64,000 bases of DNA from Anastatus disparis (Eukaryota > Arthropoda > Insecta > Hymenoptera > Eupelmidae). Position numbers and translations under genes: made by a program. Below the pieces are notes generated by a model, which was not told the DNA's origin, searched no databases, and worked only from the letters and a program-made list of their open reading frames with translations. The stretch spans positions 2,790,001 to 2,854,000 of the forward strand of contig JAFFSR010000240.1 of the NCBI GenBank assembly GCA_017163975.1. Reading direction: 5' to 3'. Shown piece after piece: positions 26,091 through 37,739 of this stretch; position 1 is the first letter of the stretch; every line of letters begins with the position of its first letter.

Positions 26091-27903
26091 AATTGCCTTT
26101 TGCTTACGTGTAGTTTCGATTTTGCTGTACTATTTTACATTTTTTTTTCTTTTAGTTTCTTTTCTTCCTTAATATTGTCTTATTACCCTCGCTCGAATTA
26201 GATTTACAATTTTAATTAAAATATTATTTTCATAAATGTTTTCACAATGGTTTACAATCTTGTTGTAGACTTGTTCAGGTATTTAATTAGTTATTAAACT
26301 TGGAGTTTAATTTTATACTTGAAATTGGTATTATGATAATAATGCAGAGACTTTTCAGTATCTTGCCTATTGTTCGAGGAAACAACAAAGATAATTCCCA
26401 CGACGATCATCGTTCAGAGGATTGACGCTCAAATCAGAAATGAGGAAGTAGCTTAGAACAATACAGTATCAGAAAATCTCTGACTTGCTTCAAATGGTTA
26501 ATAACGGAACATGAAAAGAAAGGAATGTTTTGTATATTATCTATAGAAAAAGTTTTATTGTTATAAAAAAAACAAAAGTTATAATAAAACAATTGAATGA
26601 TTATATTTATGTATAACAATTAGAATTTCATATTTACGTAGTTAATCGGGTGGAAAAAAGTATAAAGTATTGATAAAAGATTAAAAATTTTTGATACTTT
26701 ATGACAAGGATTTTTTTTGTTAAAGTATTTTTGTCTATTGTATACTTCAACTATGTAACAATCATGTAATTATTTTCATGACCTCTAACTTTAGTTTCAT
26801 GCTCTCGATTTTTATGACTTTTTATCGTAATAAGTGATGCGATATCTCCAAATTTTAATTGATTTATACAAAATTCACATATGATAATTGTATATTTTAA
26901 AATAATAACAATTAGAATAATAATAAGAATAACAATAATGATAATAATAGAAATAAAATGTTATAACTTTTGCACACTTGTAAATTTAGTATTATAATTC
27001 AAATTTAACAATTTCATAGTACGTGGCTCGATTTCATCTGCGAAATATACACCACTCGAAAGCCCTTCTACTATGAATAATAACTCATATGAGTGGCGCA
27101 TGATATAATTCACGACCTACATAGCTTACAAATTTACAAATGTGCAAGCAAAATCGTGATACGGCTTTATATGTATGTATACGTTGCTCGATTTTGCAGA
27201 TGGCGAAAACCGGGGAAACGGATACGTAATTGCGCTAACATCGCTTACCCTTTTTTTTCGCGAGTTCTCCAATTTTTTTTTTTTTTTCGTACAAGCGATA
27301 AAAGTAACGTGTACTTTATGGCGTGAAATTAAGAATTTTTTTAGGTTTTGAAATGTTTTTTCGGGGTCGACGCACAACGTGTTGGAGCAGGGAACATGCA
27401 TATAATATACAGATAAATTTTTTTTCCGAGTCTATTCTGGAATACATAAGCTACACACATTTTAAATGTAGGTGACATTTAACTGGAATATTATACGATT
27501 TAATCTTTATTGAAAAATTTTATTTTTATAATAATGTATAAAATTAATTTTTTCATGTTAATGAGAAAATTTAAATTATCAGTATTCTTATTTTATTGTG
27601 TTTTTATACAATGATGAATTATTATATATGAATAAAATAATTGGATTTCATTATTTGGATTATATTATTTTTATTAATGGTAAATAAATAAAAATAATAA
27701 AATTAACTATTTTAAAATTTTATTTATAAATTATTAAAAATAATTAAAATATAAAATATTTTTGTATGTACTTTCTAAATAAGTAAAAAAAATAACTGTA
27801 CCAATTAGAAATTTTTTCATACATGCATGAAAAATCCTTTTTTTGCACCTATTTGAAATAAGCCTATTGTACTTACTTTTTACGATAAGTATTATTTCAA
27901 TAA

Positions 27904-28110
27904 GAGGTATCAGTGGCTCAGTTAGTAGAGCGACGGATTCGTAATCTTGAGGACTTGAGTTTAAATCCCGTTCTTGGCGACCGATTGACATAAGCACCAC
28001 TGTACATTACATTGCTTTATTCATAAATACACTGAAAACCTCCGTCGCTAATTAGCATTTTAATGATAGCATAAATACAGCGGCGTTAAATAAAGTTAAA
28101 AAAAAATTAT
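27904..28110 (+). repeat. tRNA-derived SINE, copy 4
   Basis: TGGCTCAGTTAGTAGAGC (A box), TTCGTAA loop, a weakened B box (GAGTTTAAATCCCG), then the common body with GCATAAATACAGCGGCG and an A-rich tail. Confidence 0.8.
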
Positions 28111-29131
28111 TGAATATTAGACAATCTGTTAACGATTTCTATTTGTCAAACAATTTAAAAAATCATTAATTTTTTTTCCTTAAAAAGAAAATATTATATG
28201 ATAACGGATTTAAAATTTAAGATTTAAATGGATTTTTACATTTTTAATTAATTTAATATTTTCAAAAAGATTATTTAATATATTAAGCTTTTCCGCATAT
28301 CCTTTTTTAAATTTTTTTATATCTATATTATTGATAAATACCCTTTTTCTGCACATACTGAATATTTTTTTTATATTTATTAAAAAAATTTTATCGGTAA
28401 TACAAAACATTTTGCAACAATTTTTAAATATTTTTATAAGACGTTTGAACAACTTCACTAAGCGTTTGTTATTAAATATTTTTTTCCTTCAAGTTATTTA
28501 AAAAGTGGATAAAAACTATGTAAAAACGTAAGAACAAAAGAAAAAAAGGAGGGTTCGTAAAGTACACGTTAAAGTCGAATGATATTCTTGGAATTCTTTA
28601 TTATTGTATATACTTTGAGAAGTTTTAAATTCCTTCGATAGTATACCCTTTTTTTACTAGTGCATTTCTTTATAATATAAAGAAATTGCGAGCGGTTTTA
28701 AAGTGCCTTGAAATTTTAAACCTATAATACATGGATATATCTTATTCGAGATGAAAAGTACAATTTTTTTCTTCACAACTTGAAGTACTAAACTAAATTG
28801 TTTGTTTTAACTTTCGTTATCTTTTCATAGGTCTTATTTCAAACGAGACCGAGAGTTTGTGAAATACGATTACCAGTTTTTGTGAATTATAAATTTTATT
28901 TTATTTTTTTTTTTATATTTTGTATCATGTTATGAATTGCAATTTTTCAATGATTAATATGAGATTTAGTATTAGATGTTTTATATTTAAAAAATTTCAT
29001 TTATCATTATAGAGATAATATATATGTTTCTTATGATAAATAAAATTGATCGTTCAATTAAATTGATGATATATTCACATTTAATTAAGTTTGTGTTTAA
29101 TCAATTGATTAAAGTAGAAATTTTCGTGTGC

Positions 29132-29329
29132 TTAATCTTCGACTTGTGCAGCAGATGTAGGATTTATAGCTTGCAAATGTACTTGTAACGCCCCCTTTTT
29201 TTTCAAATTGCTTACTTTTTCCCCCATCGTGAGATCACCCCCTGTATATATGTTCAGCTGTGCAGATGGTTGCCAAGTTTGAATGTATACAAGATGCTTC
29301 AGCTCATCAAATTTTCTTTTATTAAACAA
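29132..29329 (-). other. Unrecognised 65-codon frame with protein-like composition
   Basis: Codons look balanced (FDELKHLVYIQTWQPSAQL, then IYTGGDLTMGEKVS and a tail ending PTSAAQVED-stop), and GC is above that of the neighbourhood. The beginning (MFNKRK) lies in AT-rich DNA. An acceptor-like TTAATAAAAG precedes AAAATTTGATGAG, so it could be a C-terminal exon or a pseudogene fragment rather than a complete gene. I know no family for it. Confidence 0.3.
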
Positions 29330-29845
29330 TTTTTTGAAATTACTGTTATTATTTTAAATTTATATAATAAGGGAAATGTGCACATAAGATCACAAGTACG
29401 TTTGTTTATCCAAGTCAAGAGATGAATTATAGAGGTTCTTTTATTACTATAGAGTATATTTTATCTTGTTTGGAAATAAGAACATCTTTTATAAGAATTT
29501 CGAAGATCACAAATATCAATATAATAATTTAATTGTTAATCCGACAATCGTTAAAAATTTTAAACAATATTTTATGTTAAATACGAAAAAAAATAAAATT
29601 TATATGTATTAAAAAAAATGTACACTTGGAAGAATAACAGATGAGTAAAAATTTAATTTAATAAACATGATAAATATCTTAATATTAGCTATATTGAATT
29701 AGCTATAATATGATGACACATGTTTAATTAATTACAACATATAGTAGCTCAGAAAAGTGATCGATTCGTTAATTAATCACTCTTTTGAAGACTACCGTAC
29801 TTCCTAAATAAAAAAAACGATATTTATATTACGATATTTATTATA

Positions 29846-30388
29846 TGGTTGATTCCATTTCAAATCGAACAGTCAGTATACACTCAAGTCACCAATTACT
29901 GCGCTAATGGAGTATGTTATTCTACCCTAAAAATAAGGGTATACGTATTTTTTTATTTTGCTGAAATATCAAAATTGCATCAGATATGCACTTTTGAAAA
30001 TTGCATACAAAAACTAAATGTTAAAACTGAAAATGTTGAGAATAACTTTAGAGAGCTATCGTTTTACCAATTTCCAATGAATTTTGATAAACCTTTTTTA
30101 TTTTATTTCGTTTTGAGCCCTCTTCAACTCCGTGCAAGAAATTTAAAAAAAAACTAAAAATGACTGAGATATATGCATTTTACCAAAAATGCACTTTTTA
30201 TGCACATGCATTTTTCTCTAAAAGGCCATTTTTTTTTTTGCTGAAATTTTTTTTGCTGATAGAGGACCAAAATACGTATCTAATAGTACTTGTTTGATCC
30301 CGGCTTTTTTGGTTTGGAGCGAGAAAAAAATTCACAAATTTTGTTGGTGAAAAATGCTTGTATATACGTTCGGAAGTCTTAAGCAGTC
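29846..30388 (+). repeat. Left terminal inverted repeat (543 bp)
   Basis: Matches 33037-33582 in reverse complement. It contains two frames (29849-30157 plus, 30198-30401 minus) that reappear in the right repeat and are shadows. Confidence 0.9.
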
Positions 30389-30449
30389 TGCATTCAAACA
30401 CTGTCGTATGCTTGGCTCATCATTTGTTTACATTTGTATGCATGTATAT

Positions 30450-30459
30450 AGCATCAATA

Positions 30460-30514
<55 letters not shown>

Positions 30515-30515
30515 A
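30450..30515 (+). repeat. (AT)n/(GT)n microsatellite in the transposon
   Basis: An uninterrupted AT run of over 40 bases at about 30461-30504 followed by a short GT run, between the left repeat and the transposase. Confidence 0.9.
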
Positions 30516-30748
30516 AATTCGTAATATAAAAATAAATATTTAAACATGAAAAAAAAGAATTCTATTCGTGTATATCTATATTATGTATGTTTCGATGTAC
30601 AAACAATAGGAGGCTAACTCGCGGACAAATACATCGCGTAACCAAAACAGCATATTAGAACTGTTATATAGAAGCTAGTTATTTTTACGGCTGCTTTGAA
30701 AGGTGCTTCTCGGGCTTGTGAAAAATTCAACAAAATTGTGAAATAACA

Positions 30749-32149
30749 ATGTCCGAAATTTACTCTTCTAAAAGAATTTCATGTCCCGATTTTTTTCAAA
30801 TACATAAAAAGGTAGTTTATATGAGCAGTAATTCACGTTTTAGACCGTTGGAAGATTTAGCCATTAATTTGGCACAGCTTCATCCAGATTTAAATATATT
30901 GCCATCTACTAATGTATGTAAAAATTGCCATAAACGCATATTAAAAATGATTTTAAGTGATCTTGAGTCTATATCTGAAAATGAAATCACTGAACTTTTT
31001 AGCGGAAGAGATGATGATTTTATTCCGAAGACACCCGAACGAATAGAGGAATTAAACGAGAATATTAATTCAGTTTTACCTGAATGCATCTCACCCCTAA
31101 AAAGAAAAACTGCAATACCTGAAAATTTTAGAGGAAATTACGTATCTAAAAAGAAAAAATCCTTAATTTCAGCTTTTTCTGCTACTGTTGGAAGTAAATT
31201 AGAAGATGCGTATGGCATTTCAGTTGAATCAATAGAATCGGACGAAAATTCCACTGAAAACTATTGGAATGAATTTTTAGAAAATTTTAAATTGGCTTTA
31301 GAAAAATGCTCTTCTATTTCGGAGAAAATAAAACTTCTAACTCTACTACCTTCAAAATTAAGCAAAATAAAAGTTTGCTCACTATTCCCGAATATAAGCG
31401 AGTATATGATAAATAAATCAAGAAATCTCGTGAAAAATAAAGGAGTTTATTCGGAGCCAGATTTATATACTGGTCATCCTATTGATGAAAGCACAAAAAA
31501 TATCGTTATGGAATATTTTTTAAATGATGATTTTAATTGTAGTAGACAAAGTCCAAATAAATCTGATGTCGTAACTGTTAAAATTAATAACACAAAAACT
31601 AAAAAAGTCAAACGGTTTCTTGCTCGAAGCTTAAAAGAAACATATAGTCAATTAAGAAAAGAAAATCCAAACTTACAAATAGGAAAATCGAAATTCTATA
31701 GTCTAAGACCAAGTTTCGTCTTAACTAGCCCTGTGAAGGAAGCTTGTCTTTGTGTACATTGCGAAAATTTTGAACTGTTTCTTACAAGTTTGATTCGTTT
31801 TAGAGGCAATAAGAATTCCGAATTAGATTCAATTCGTTCAGAAATAACTAACACAATGTTGTGTTCTGAACCATCTGATTCATGTTTCTTGCAAGAATGC
31901 AAAGATTGTCCCGGTGGTGCGGGTATCACATTAGAATTGTTAAAACTGAAACAAAATTGTGAAGATGAAATTACGTTTGCTTTGTGGAATAATGGTAATC
32001 TTATTAAACAAACAATAAGCTTAACAGTTTTTAAAGAAAAACTTTCAATCTGCGCATTGAAAGCAAGTACTCATATATACATAAAAAATATTCAACGTGA
32101 AGCTATAAAAAAGAAAAAGAAGAAGGTAAAGCTGATCCTACTAAGTTAA
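30749..32149 (+). CDS. Transposase, N-terminal frame (466 codons)
   Basis: Starts MSEIYSSKRISCPDFF. It carries Cys/His pairs that could bind zinc: CKNCHKR near residue 57, CLCVHCENF near 335, and CLQECKDC near 380. The middle is Lys/Asn-rich and a run of lysines (from residue about 453) leads into a short out-of-frame tail ending at 32149. The continuation with the catalytic aspartates lies in the -1 frame (32101-32889). The slippery-type heptamer A AAA AAG is at 32107-32113 in the correct register. This frame therefore encodes the N-terminal DNA-binding half of a protein of about 713 residues, if the shift is bridged. It could instead be broken by loss of one base. Confidence 0.75.
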   Translation: MSEIYSSKRISCPDFFQIHKKVVYMSSNSRFRPLEDLAINLAQLHPDLNILPSTNVCKNCHKRILKMILSDLESISENEITELFSGRDDDFIPKTPERIEELNENINSVLPECISPLKRKTAIPENFRGNYVSKKKKSLISAFSATVGSKLEDAYGISVESIESDENSTENYWNEFLENFKLALEKCSSISEKIKLLTLLPSKLSKIKVCSLFPNISEYMINKSRNLVKNKGVYSEPDLYTGHPIDESTKNIVMEYFLNDDFNCSRQSPNKSDVVTVKINNTKTKKVKRFLARSLKETYSQLRKENPNLQIGKSKFYSLRPSFVLTSPVKEACLCVHCENFELFLTSLIRFRGNKNSELDSIRSEITNTMLCSEPSDSCFLQECKDCPGGAGITLELLKLKQNCEDEITFALWNNGNLIKQTISLTVFKEKLSICALKASTHIYIKNIQREAIKKKKKKVKLILLS

Positions 32150-32889
32150 TCATCCACGTTGACTTTGCAGAAAATTGGTCTGTAATAAATAATAAAGCGG
32201 TTCAAGGAAATCATTGGGTAAATAACCAAATTTCTATTTTTACTGCAGTCTGTTACCAAGGAGAGATAACACAAAGTTTTGCGATAGTTAGTGACGACAA
32301 AAAGCATGATACTGCATATGCACTGCTAGCAATAAATAAAATTATCGATCTTATGAAAAAGAATTATTTAGTTACTAAAGTCACTATCATATCAGATGGA
32401 GCTCCAAGCCAATTTAAAAATCGTTTTCAACTACATGAATTCAAACATTGGTTTTATGAAATGAAATGGTTATTTTCTGCGACTGGTCATGGGAAAGGAG
32501 CCGTTGATGGAATAGGTGGGCTTCTAAAGCATTATGCTACTTCACATAACTTGAAAAGAGTTCATGAAGAATCGATACAAAATGCTGACGATTTTATAAA
32601 TTGGGTTCAAAGTTACACCAATGCAATAAAAATCATTTTACTACCAATAAATGAGATTGAAAGATTTAGAAAAAAGAAAAATATTGAATGGAGTGGGGTT
32701 TCTAAATATAATGGAGTTCAAAAAAGTCATATGTGGTTAAAAAAACTTGGGGAATTAAAATCACATATATTTATTGGCAGGACAGCTATACATGCACTAA
32801 ATGAAGTGAAAAACAAGAAAAAAAAAGCCAAGCGTCGTGAGACTACATTTAAAACTAAAAATAATAAGCGCAAAAATAAAAAAAAATAA
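32101..32889 (+). CDS. Transposase, C-terminal catalytic frame (reached by -1 shift)
   Basis: Open from 32101, so it overlaps the first frame by 49 bases and has no obvious start of its own before ATG 32353. Motifs: HVDFAENW (Asp codon 32161), IISDGAPSQFKNR (Asp 32395) and GHGKGAVDGIGG (Asp 32506), a D-78-D-37-D spacing that looks like an RNase H-fold DD(D/E) catalytic core. The C-terminus is a basic Lys/Arg tail. The late ATG at 32353 would remove the first aspartate, so translation from there should be inactive. I read this frame as the second half of the transposase. Confidence 0.7.
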   Translation, partial: SYKKEKEEGKADPTKLIIHVDFAENWSVINNKAVQGNHWVNNQISIFTAVCYQGEITQSFAIVSDDKKHDTAYALLAINKIIDLMKKNYLVTKVTIISDGAPSQFKNRFQLHEFKHWFYEMKWLFSATGHGKGAVDGIGGLLKHYATSHNLKRVHEESIQNADDFINWVQSYTNAIKIILLPINEIERFRKKKNIEWSGVSKYNGVQKSHMWLKKLGELKSHIFIGRTAIHALNEVKNKKKKAKRRETTFKTKNNKRKNKKK

Positions 32890-33036
32890 TTATCTATAAT
32901 TATTTTTTTGACGCATCCCAACAGTGAGAGGCAAGGGGAACTGACTCTAAAAAAGCACCCCGAAGGGAACAGAATCCTTCTACGTCCACGTCGTTGTTTC
33001 TGGACAATGCTAAACGAAGGATAATATTTAAATGTC

Positions 33037-33582
33037 GACTGCTTAAGACTTCCGAACGTATATACAAGCATTTTTCACCAACAAAATTTGTGAATTTTTT
33101 TCTCGCTCCAAACCAAAAAAGCCGGGATCAAACAAGTACTATTAGATACGTATTTTGGTCCTCTATCAGCAAAAAAAATTTCAGCAAAAAAAAAAATGGC
33201 CTTTTAGAGAAAAATGCATGTGCATAAAAAGTGCATTTTTTGGTAAAATGCATATATCTCAGTCATTTTTTAGTTTTTTTTTAAATTTCTTGCACGGAGT
33301 TGAAGAGGGCTCAAAACGAAATAAAATAAAAAAAGGTTTATCAAAATTCATTGGAAATTGGTAAAACGATAGCTCTCTAAAGTTATTCTCAACATTTTCA
33401 GTTTTAACATTTAGTTTTTGTATGCAATTTTCAAAAGTGCATATCTGATGCAATTTTGATATTTCAGCAAAATAAAAAAATACGTATACCCTTATTTTTA
33501 GGGTAGAATAACATACTCCATTAGCGCAGTAATTGGTGACTTGAGTGTATACTGACTGTTCGATTTGAAATGGAATCAGCCA
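33037..33582 (-). repeat. Right terminal inverted repeat (546 bp)
   Basis: Reverse complement of 29846-30388. The transposase stop (32889) lies 150 bp inside its inner edge. Confidence 0.9.
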
Positions 33583-34944
33583 TATAGAGAATCATAAAAC
33601 TACATCTGCAAAAGCAGTTCTGTACTCTTATCCAATGAGAAAGATAAAAATCACTCGAATAATGGAAGCATTGTCTATTAAAATTTGATACCTTTAATGT
33701 CTGGATAATTTTTTTCATTTTTCCGCCGTAACTAGCCGTAAAATATGAATAGAAATCAATTATGAGCAATCGTAAAAATAATATTCGATGTAATCAAGTC
33801 GTATTGATTCTGCGGTTAAGATACTATAGCTTTCAATTCTCAAGAAACCTTTTTCAATCTCTACTTACAGCTACTTTATAAAATTATTACGCTAAAAACG
33901 TATATTATCAGATAAAAAAAATTACTGCTTTAAGTAAATAAATTGATCAAGCAACATTAAATATCATATTGTATCATATTGTACAGCGTAAAAAAACATG
34001 CTTTTAAAGGAGAACTTCTTTTACTACGGATATAAACTTAGTTTTTTTCAAACACTTAAAGTAATTTTTCACTCCAATCAGGGGGAAATGACTCTTTCAA
34101 GTTTACAGAGAAGAGCAACATTTATAGTTTACAAAGCTTACTGAATGTATATTTTCTCTTCATAAAATGTCATTGTTAAGATCTTATTACAAATATTACT
34201 GTGAGCAGTGATTAAAAAAAATTACTTTAGTGTGATTTTAATTAAAAATCTTAGGTATCAAATAGAATCAAAAGGAAATTCTTTTATTTTTTCATATAAA
34301 TAATGTTACTCTAAAATTAAAATATATTAAAAACACAATTTTAAAATAACAAACAACTCTTTTTTAGTTCACAAAGAATTATTTCAAATTTAATGAAATT
34401 TTGTTTCAAACATTTAAAAAAAAATCTTTTGTTTAAGTTTTGAATTATTCCAATTGAAATTCAGTGAGCATCAATAGAAAAATGTGATTCTTAATTAAAT
34501 ATCCTTTGAAAAAATTATAAAAATTCAGTTTTCTTATAATTTTAATAAAAATTTTATATTTCCAACATTCAAAATAACAATTCTAATTTAATAGGTTAAT
34601 TTACAACATTCAAAATAATAATTCTAACTTATTAGATTAATTTAATATTAGACCAAACTTATCACATAATTAAATCAATAATTTATTTCTAAATAATATT
34701 ATTTTGACATATGATTTATTTATATTTTACATGCATTATACATTGACAAGAGAATGAAGCCAGAGATTTAATATAAAAAGGATCCCCGAGTCTTGCTTAC
34801 GCGTTAGATTTTCTAAGCCCAGACAGCTCCGTCACGTTTGACTTCCGTTTTCTCTTGCTGTTTTTCGGTATATACATTTTGCTTTTATTTGAACTGATGA
34901 AAAGAAAGGAGTAAAAGATACGAGGAACCCTGTATATTTATATG

Positions 34945-35248
34945 TACACTGAAAAATAAGTGGGAAAGAAGCACTACCATCGGTAACGAAACTATACTCT
35001 TTTCGTTTCGTGCGCACAGAGTGCCACTGCGGGAAAACAGTAGTGCCACTGTGGGACGAGAGGAGTACTTCGCATGATGCCAAACGAAATCCCACGTGAG
35101 TGGGAATACACATGCACAACAAAAAGAGCTGTTAGCTTCGACAGTGGGGCGTCACGTTCCCCACGAGAGAAAGCATTAGCATTCTTACGGTTTCGTGGAG
35201 CAGAAGTACTTCGAGGGACTCGTGGACTACCACTTATTTTTCAGTGTA
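34945..35248. mobile_element. Foldback MITE with TACACTGAAAAATAAGTGG ends
   Basis: The 19 bp ends TACACTGAAAAATAAGTGG (34945-34963) and CCACTTATTTTTCAGTGTA (35230-35248) are perfect inverted repeats bounded by TA. The interior is unusually GC-rich and itself has internal inverted bits such as GAGTACTTC / GAAGTACTTC. The frames at 34832-35122, 35074-35388 and 35195-35440 overlap it and are not credible genes. Confidence 0.75.
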
Positions 35249-35865
35249 TATATATATTTGCACATCTGCGCATTTCCTTTTTTTTCTTTTTATTTCTCTC
35301 TTTTCTGCATCAAACGTTTCGCGAGTATATTTTCTGCTTTGCAGAAAACACGAGGCACTTTTTTTTGGTATCTTATATTTTATATTAAAATGAAAAGTAT
35401 TTGCTTTTTTATCACTATTTTTGCAAATAGATGTTTATGAAAAAATAAATAAAATTGTAATTAATTTTGGAAAATTCTATTTTAATATAAACTTTAAAAG
35501 GCATAAATTTACTTTTATTGTGAATTAAAATTTAAAATAATTCAATGAAAATACAGTTTTCAATAGCGATTCTATTTTGAAACGTATTTAACATTTTAAG
35601 GAAATTAAGCGAATGGTAATGATATACCCCTGTGAATATTTGAAATAAAATATTACGTTTTTAGAATAAATATTCCATTCCATAGAATATTATCATTTTT
35701 AAGATTCTATGGTGATCGTTTGAAAAAAATTTAAAATTCATTTATTCCATTCATACAATTTTACATAATAATGGCTCCACCCATACAAAAGGGAAATTCA
35801 AATAATCTCTCGTAAAATCTTAATTTCTCATCCTTTTGCAAAATTAAAGAATTTCACTAACTACG

Positions 35866-36245
35866 AGAGTATCAGACCTCCGGATAACGGATTTTGCTCA
35901 AACTTTGGGATAAGTTTTTAGATGCCAAAATATGAAAGGAAGCAGAATTTTAGACCCCAACGCTCAATATTTTCCTAGTTACAGGCAATTAAAGAAAATA
36001 ACTAAAAAAGTTACTAGATTTTCAAACGCTTATAGTTCTTTAGAAATGATACTTAGAGGCATGAAACTTATTTCAAATGAAAGCTGAGCTCGAATCCTTT
36101 CGAAATAGCACTTATAGAATACGAAAACATCATTTTTCCCTAAACTATAGCGTATTAAAAATTCGGTTTCCTTTCATATTTTGACATCTGAAAACTTATC
36201 CCAAAGTTTGAGCAAAATCCGTTATCCGGAGGTCTGATACTCTCC
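35866..36245. mobile_element. MITE with about 80 bp terminal inverted repeats
   Basis: The left end (GAGAGTATCAGACCTCCGG, then ATAACGGATTTTGCTCAAAC and TTTGGGATAAG) is repeated inverted at the right end with few changes. Flanks CTAACTAC and CTAGTAAG could be a decayed 8 bp duplication, but this is weak. It lies only 90 bp before GOLIM4 exon 2. A truncated relative is at 11095-11440. Confidence 0.75.
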
Positions 36246-36336
36246 TAGTAAGAAAGTAAATGAGCGTTGTTTTAAAATTTATGAATGATAAAAAAAGAAT
36301 AAATAAATAAATTTATTATTTTATTTTTCAGTTGAG

Positions 36337-36517
36337 ATGAGCGGATCGCGACTCGGCAGAGGTCGAATGGGTCGATTAGCATTACTCGGTTGCGGCGCTA
36401 TAAGCGTCGTTTTTCTCGTTCTTCTTTATCGTTCAACTAGTTTAGAAATGGCAAGGCTTAAAGATCTTCATGTCAAGTGCGCTTTGCAACAGGAACACCT
36501 TGCTGCTCAGCTACAAG
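36337..36517 (+). CDS. GOLIM4: GOLIM4 exon 2: start codon, signal anchor
   Basis: First coding exon (exon 36332-36517; acceptor TTTTTCAG at 36331, donor CAAG|GTAAGA). It encodes residues 1-60 plus the first base of codon 61. A short basic cytosolic tail (RLGRGRMGR) precedes one hydrophobic segment at about residues 14-31 that ends in LLYRS, then a helical luminal stem. That is the plan of a type II Golgi protein. The first ATG after the acceptor is used and there is no signal cleavage site. In vertebrates GOLIM4 (GPP130) cycles between cis-Golgi and endosomes and is degraded on manganese exposure. The identification comes from the conserved junction with exon 3. Confidence 0.85.
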
Positions 36518-37501
36518 GTAAGAGATTTTTTTTCAATTAAATTTTTTCCGATTTTTATAAAACAAATTTGGGTTTCTTACATAAATAAAATAATAATTAT
36601 TTTATTTTTCATTGAAAATAATATTTTTTTAAAACAAGAATAGGATTCTTTGTTTTTTATTAATTAATTAATTAATTAACAAAAAAAATAAATTCTGCAT
36701 TGAATATTTTATTAAAATGAAATTTATTTACAATACAAAATATATGAAATTAATGCACATATATTGGAAAAAGAATCATTTATAAATAATTAAAAGTAAA
36801 AAGAAAAAGGGATTATACATAATCAATGGAAAAGCTAACTGCAAAATTGTATGCTCGGCATACTTTTTTGTTCTTGGGATCGATCCGTTCTATTGTGATG
36901 GGCTGGTGGATAAAATTTAATATTTTAAAAGTTTTTTCTACGCTTTTAAAGATTAAGCAAGGTTCCATATTTTTATCATGAATACTGCATTTCTATTATA
37001 AATCTTGTCTTTCGTATATATGTAAAACAAAGAATGATGTATCAAATAGAAGATTAAAAATTATTTTGAACAAATAAATCCTTGGTGGAAAATGAAATGT
37101 TTTTTTTACCATTTTATGACCAGTAGAAATGGAAACCCTTTTTTTAAACATTTTATGGCCATTTCTTTGGCATTGTTATTACTAATAACCTTTAATTTTT
37201 ATATACACCATTTTTTATGTTCACATTTCTACCAGGGATGTTGGATTAAAAAAAAAATTAATCAAAAGTAATAATAAATGTTAGTTGAATACATTTTTTG
37301 ATAGCCTAAATGTATAATGTCAGGATATTAATACGCAGAATTTAGTATTAAGGATATTGTTGAAATTGCGGAATAAAACATTATGCAACTAGGGAGTAAA
37401 GTCCCATATTTCTCCCGAGTTGAATATTGTGCTTCATTCCAACCCCAACAATGGTCTAATATTAATATTTAACAAGAAAATTAAAATTTATTCAATTTCA
37501 T

Positions 37502-37739
37502 ACACTGAGATTGGTTTTCTTGTAAAAATTACAAGGGAGAATGGTAACGATGGCACAAACTGCCATTATAACGAAAAATTACTATTGTACATAGTAAAAT
37601 TTATTGGAAATATAATAAAAATTCCTATGTCCCTTGTAAATTTTACTATGTAAAATAGTAATTTTTCGCTATAATGGCAGCCCGTGCCATCGCTACCATT
37701 CTCCCTTGTAATTTTTACGAAAAAATTTTTCTTAGTGTA
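37502..37739. mobile_element. Foldback MITE with CACTGAG-type ends
   Basis: Ends TACACTGAG and CTTAGTGTA, bounded by TA. The arms (TACAAGGGAGAATGGTAACG, then ATGGCAC and TGCCATTATA) are inverted at 37660-37715. The arms produce a similar frame on each strand (37420-37653 plus, 37566-37790 minus), which is a repeat artefact. It lies in the intron between exons 2 and 3. Confidence 0.8.

Larger units (their letters stand above)
29846..33582 (+). mobile_element. 3.7 kb DNA transposon with about 545 bp terminal inverted repeats and its own transposase
   Basis: The left repeat (29846-30388) and right repeat (33037-33582) are inverted copies that differ only by scattered substitutions and A-run lengths. 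Ends read TGG(T/C)TGATTCCATTT. TATA flanks both ends (29842-29845, 33583-33586), which suggests a 4 bp target duplication. A shorter TA duplication with longer ends cannot be excluded. Between the repeats lies a transposase split over two frames, 30749-32149 and 32101-32889. A 4 bp duplication would be compatible with the Sola superfamily, but I cannot assign the family with confidence. The similarity of the two repeats suggests recent insertion. Confidence 0.85.
5661..36331 (+). other. GOLIM4: Intron 1 of GOLIM4 (about 30.7 kb)
   Basis: Bounded by CAG|GTGAGC at 5661 and TTTATTTTTCAG|TTGAG at 36331. It hosts the transposons, SINEs and candidate nested genes listed separately. The stretches 5661-9090, 9200-10280, 17930-20980, 21440-22960, 23170-24830, 26090-27030, 28110-29130 and 33590-34940 look like plain AT-rich intronic DNA; I see no gene or clear element in them. 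Confidence 0.45.

Noticed and set aside
28210..28458. 82-codon Lys/Ile/Asn-rich minus frame
   Set aside because: Composition is that of random AT-rich DNA; no GC rise, signal peptide or splice support.
32126..32170. A 45-base intron (GTAAAG...TTTGCAG) joining the two transposase frames
   Set aside because: Splicing there joins phase 0 to AAA ATT GGT CTG TAA, a stop, and would delete the first catalytic aspartate. The -1 shift at the A-rich heptamer explains the frames better.
30198..33227. Identical 67-codon frames at 30198-30401 (minus) and 32994-33227 (plus)
   Set aside because: They lie in the inverted repeats of the 3.7 kb transposon and are duplicated shadows.
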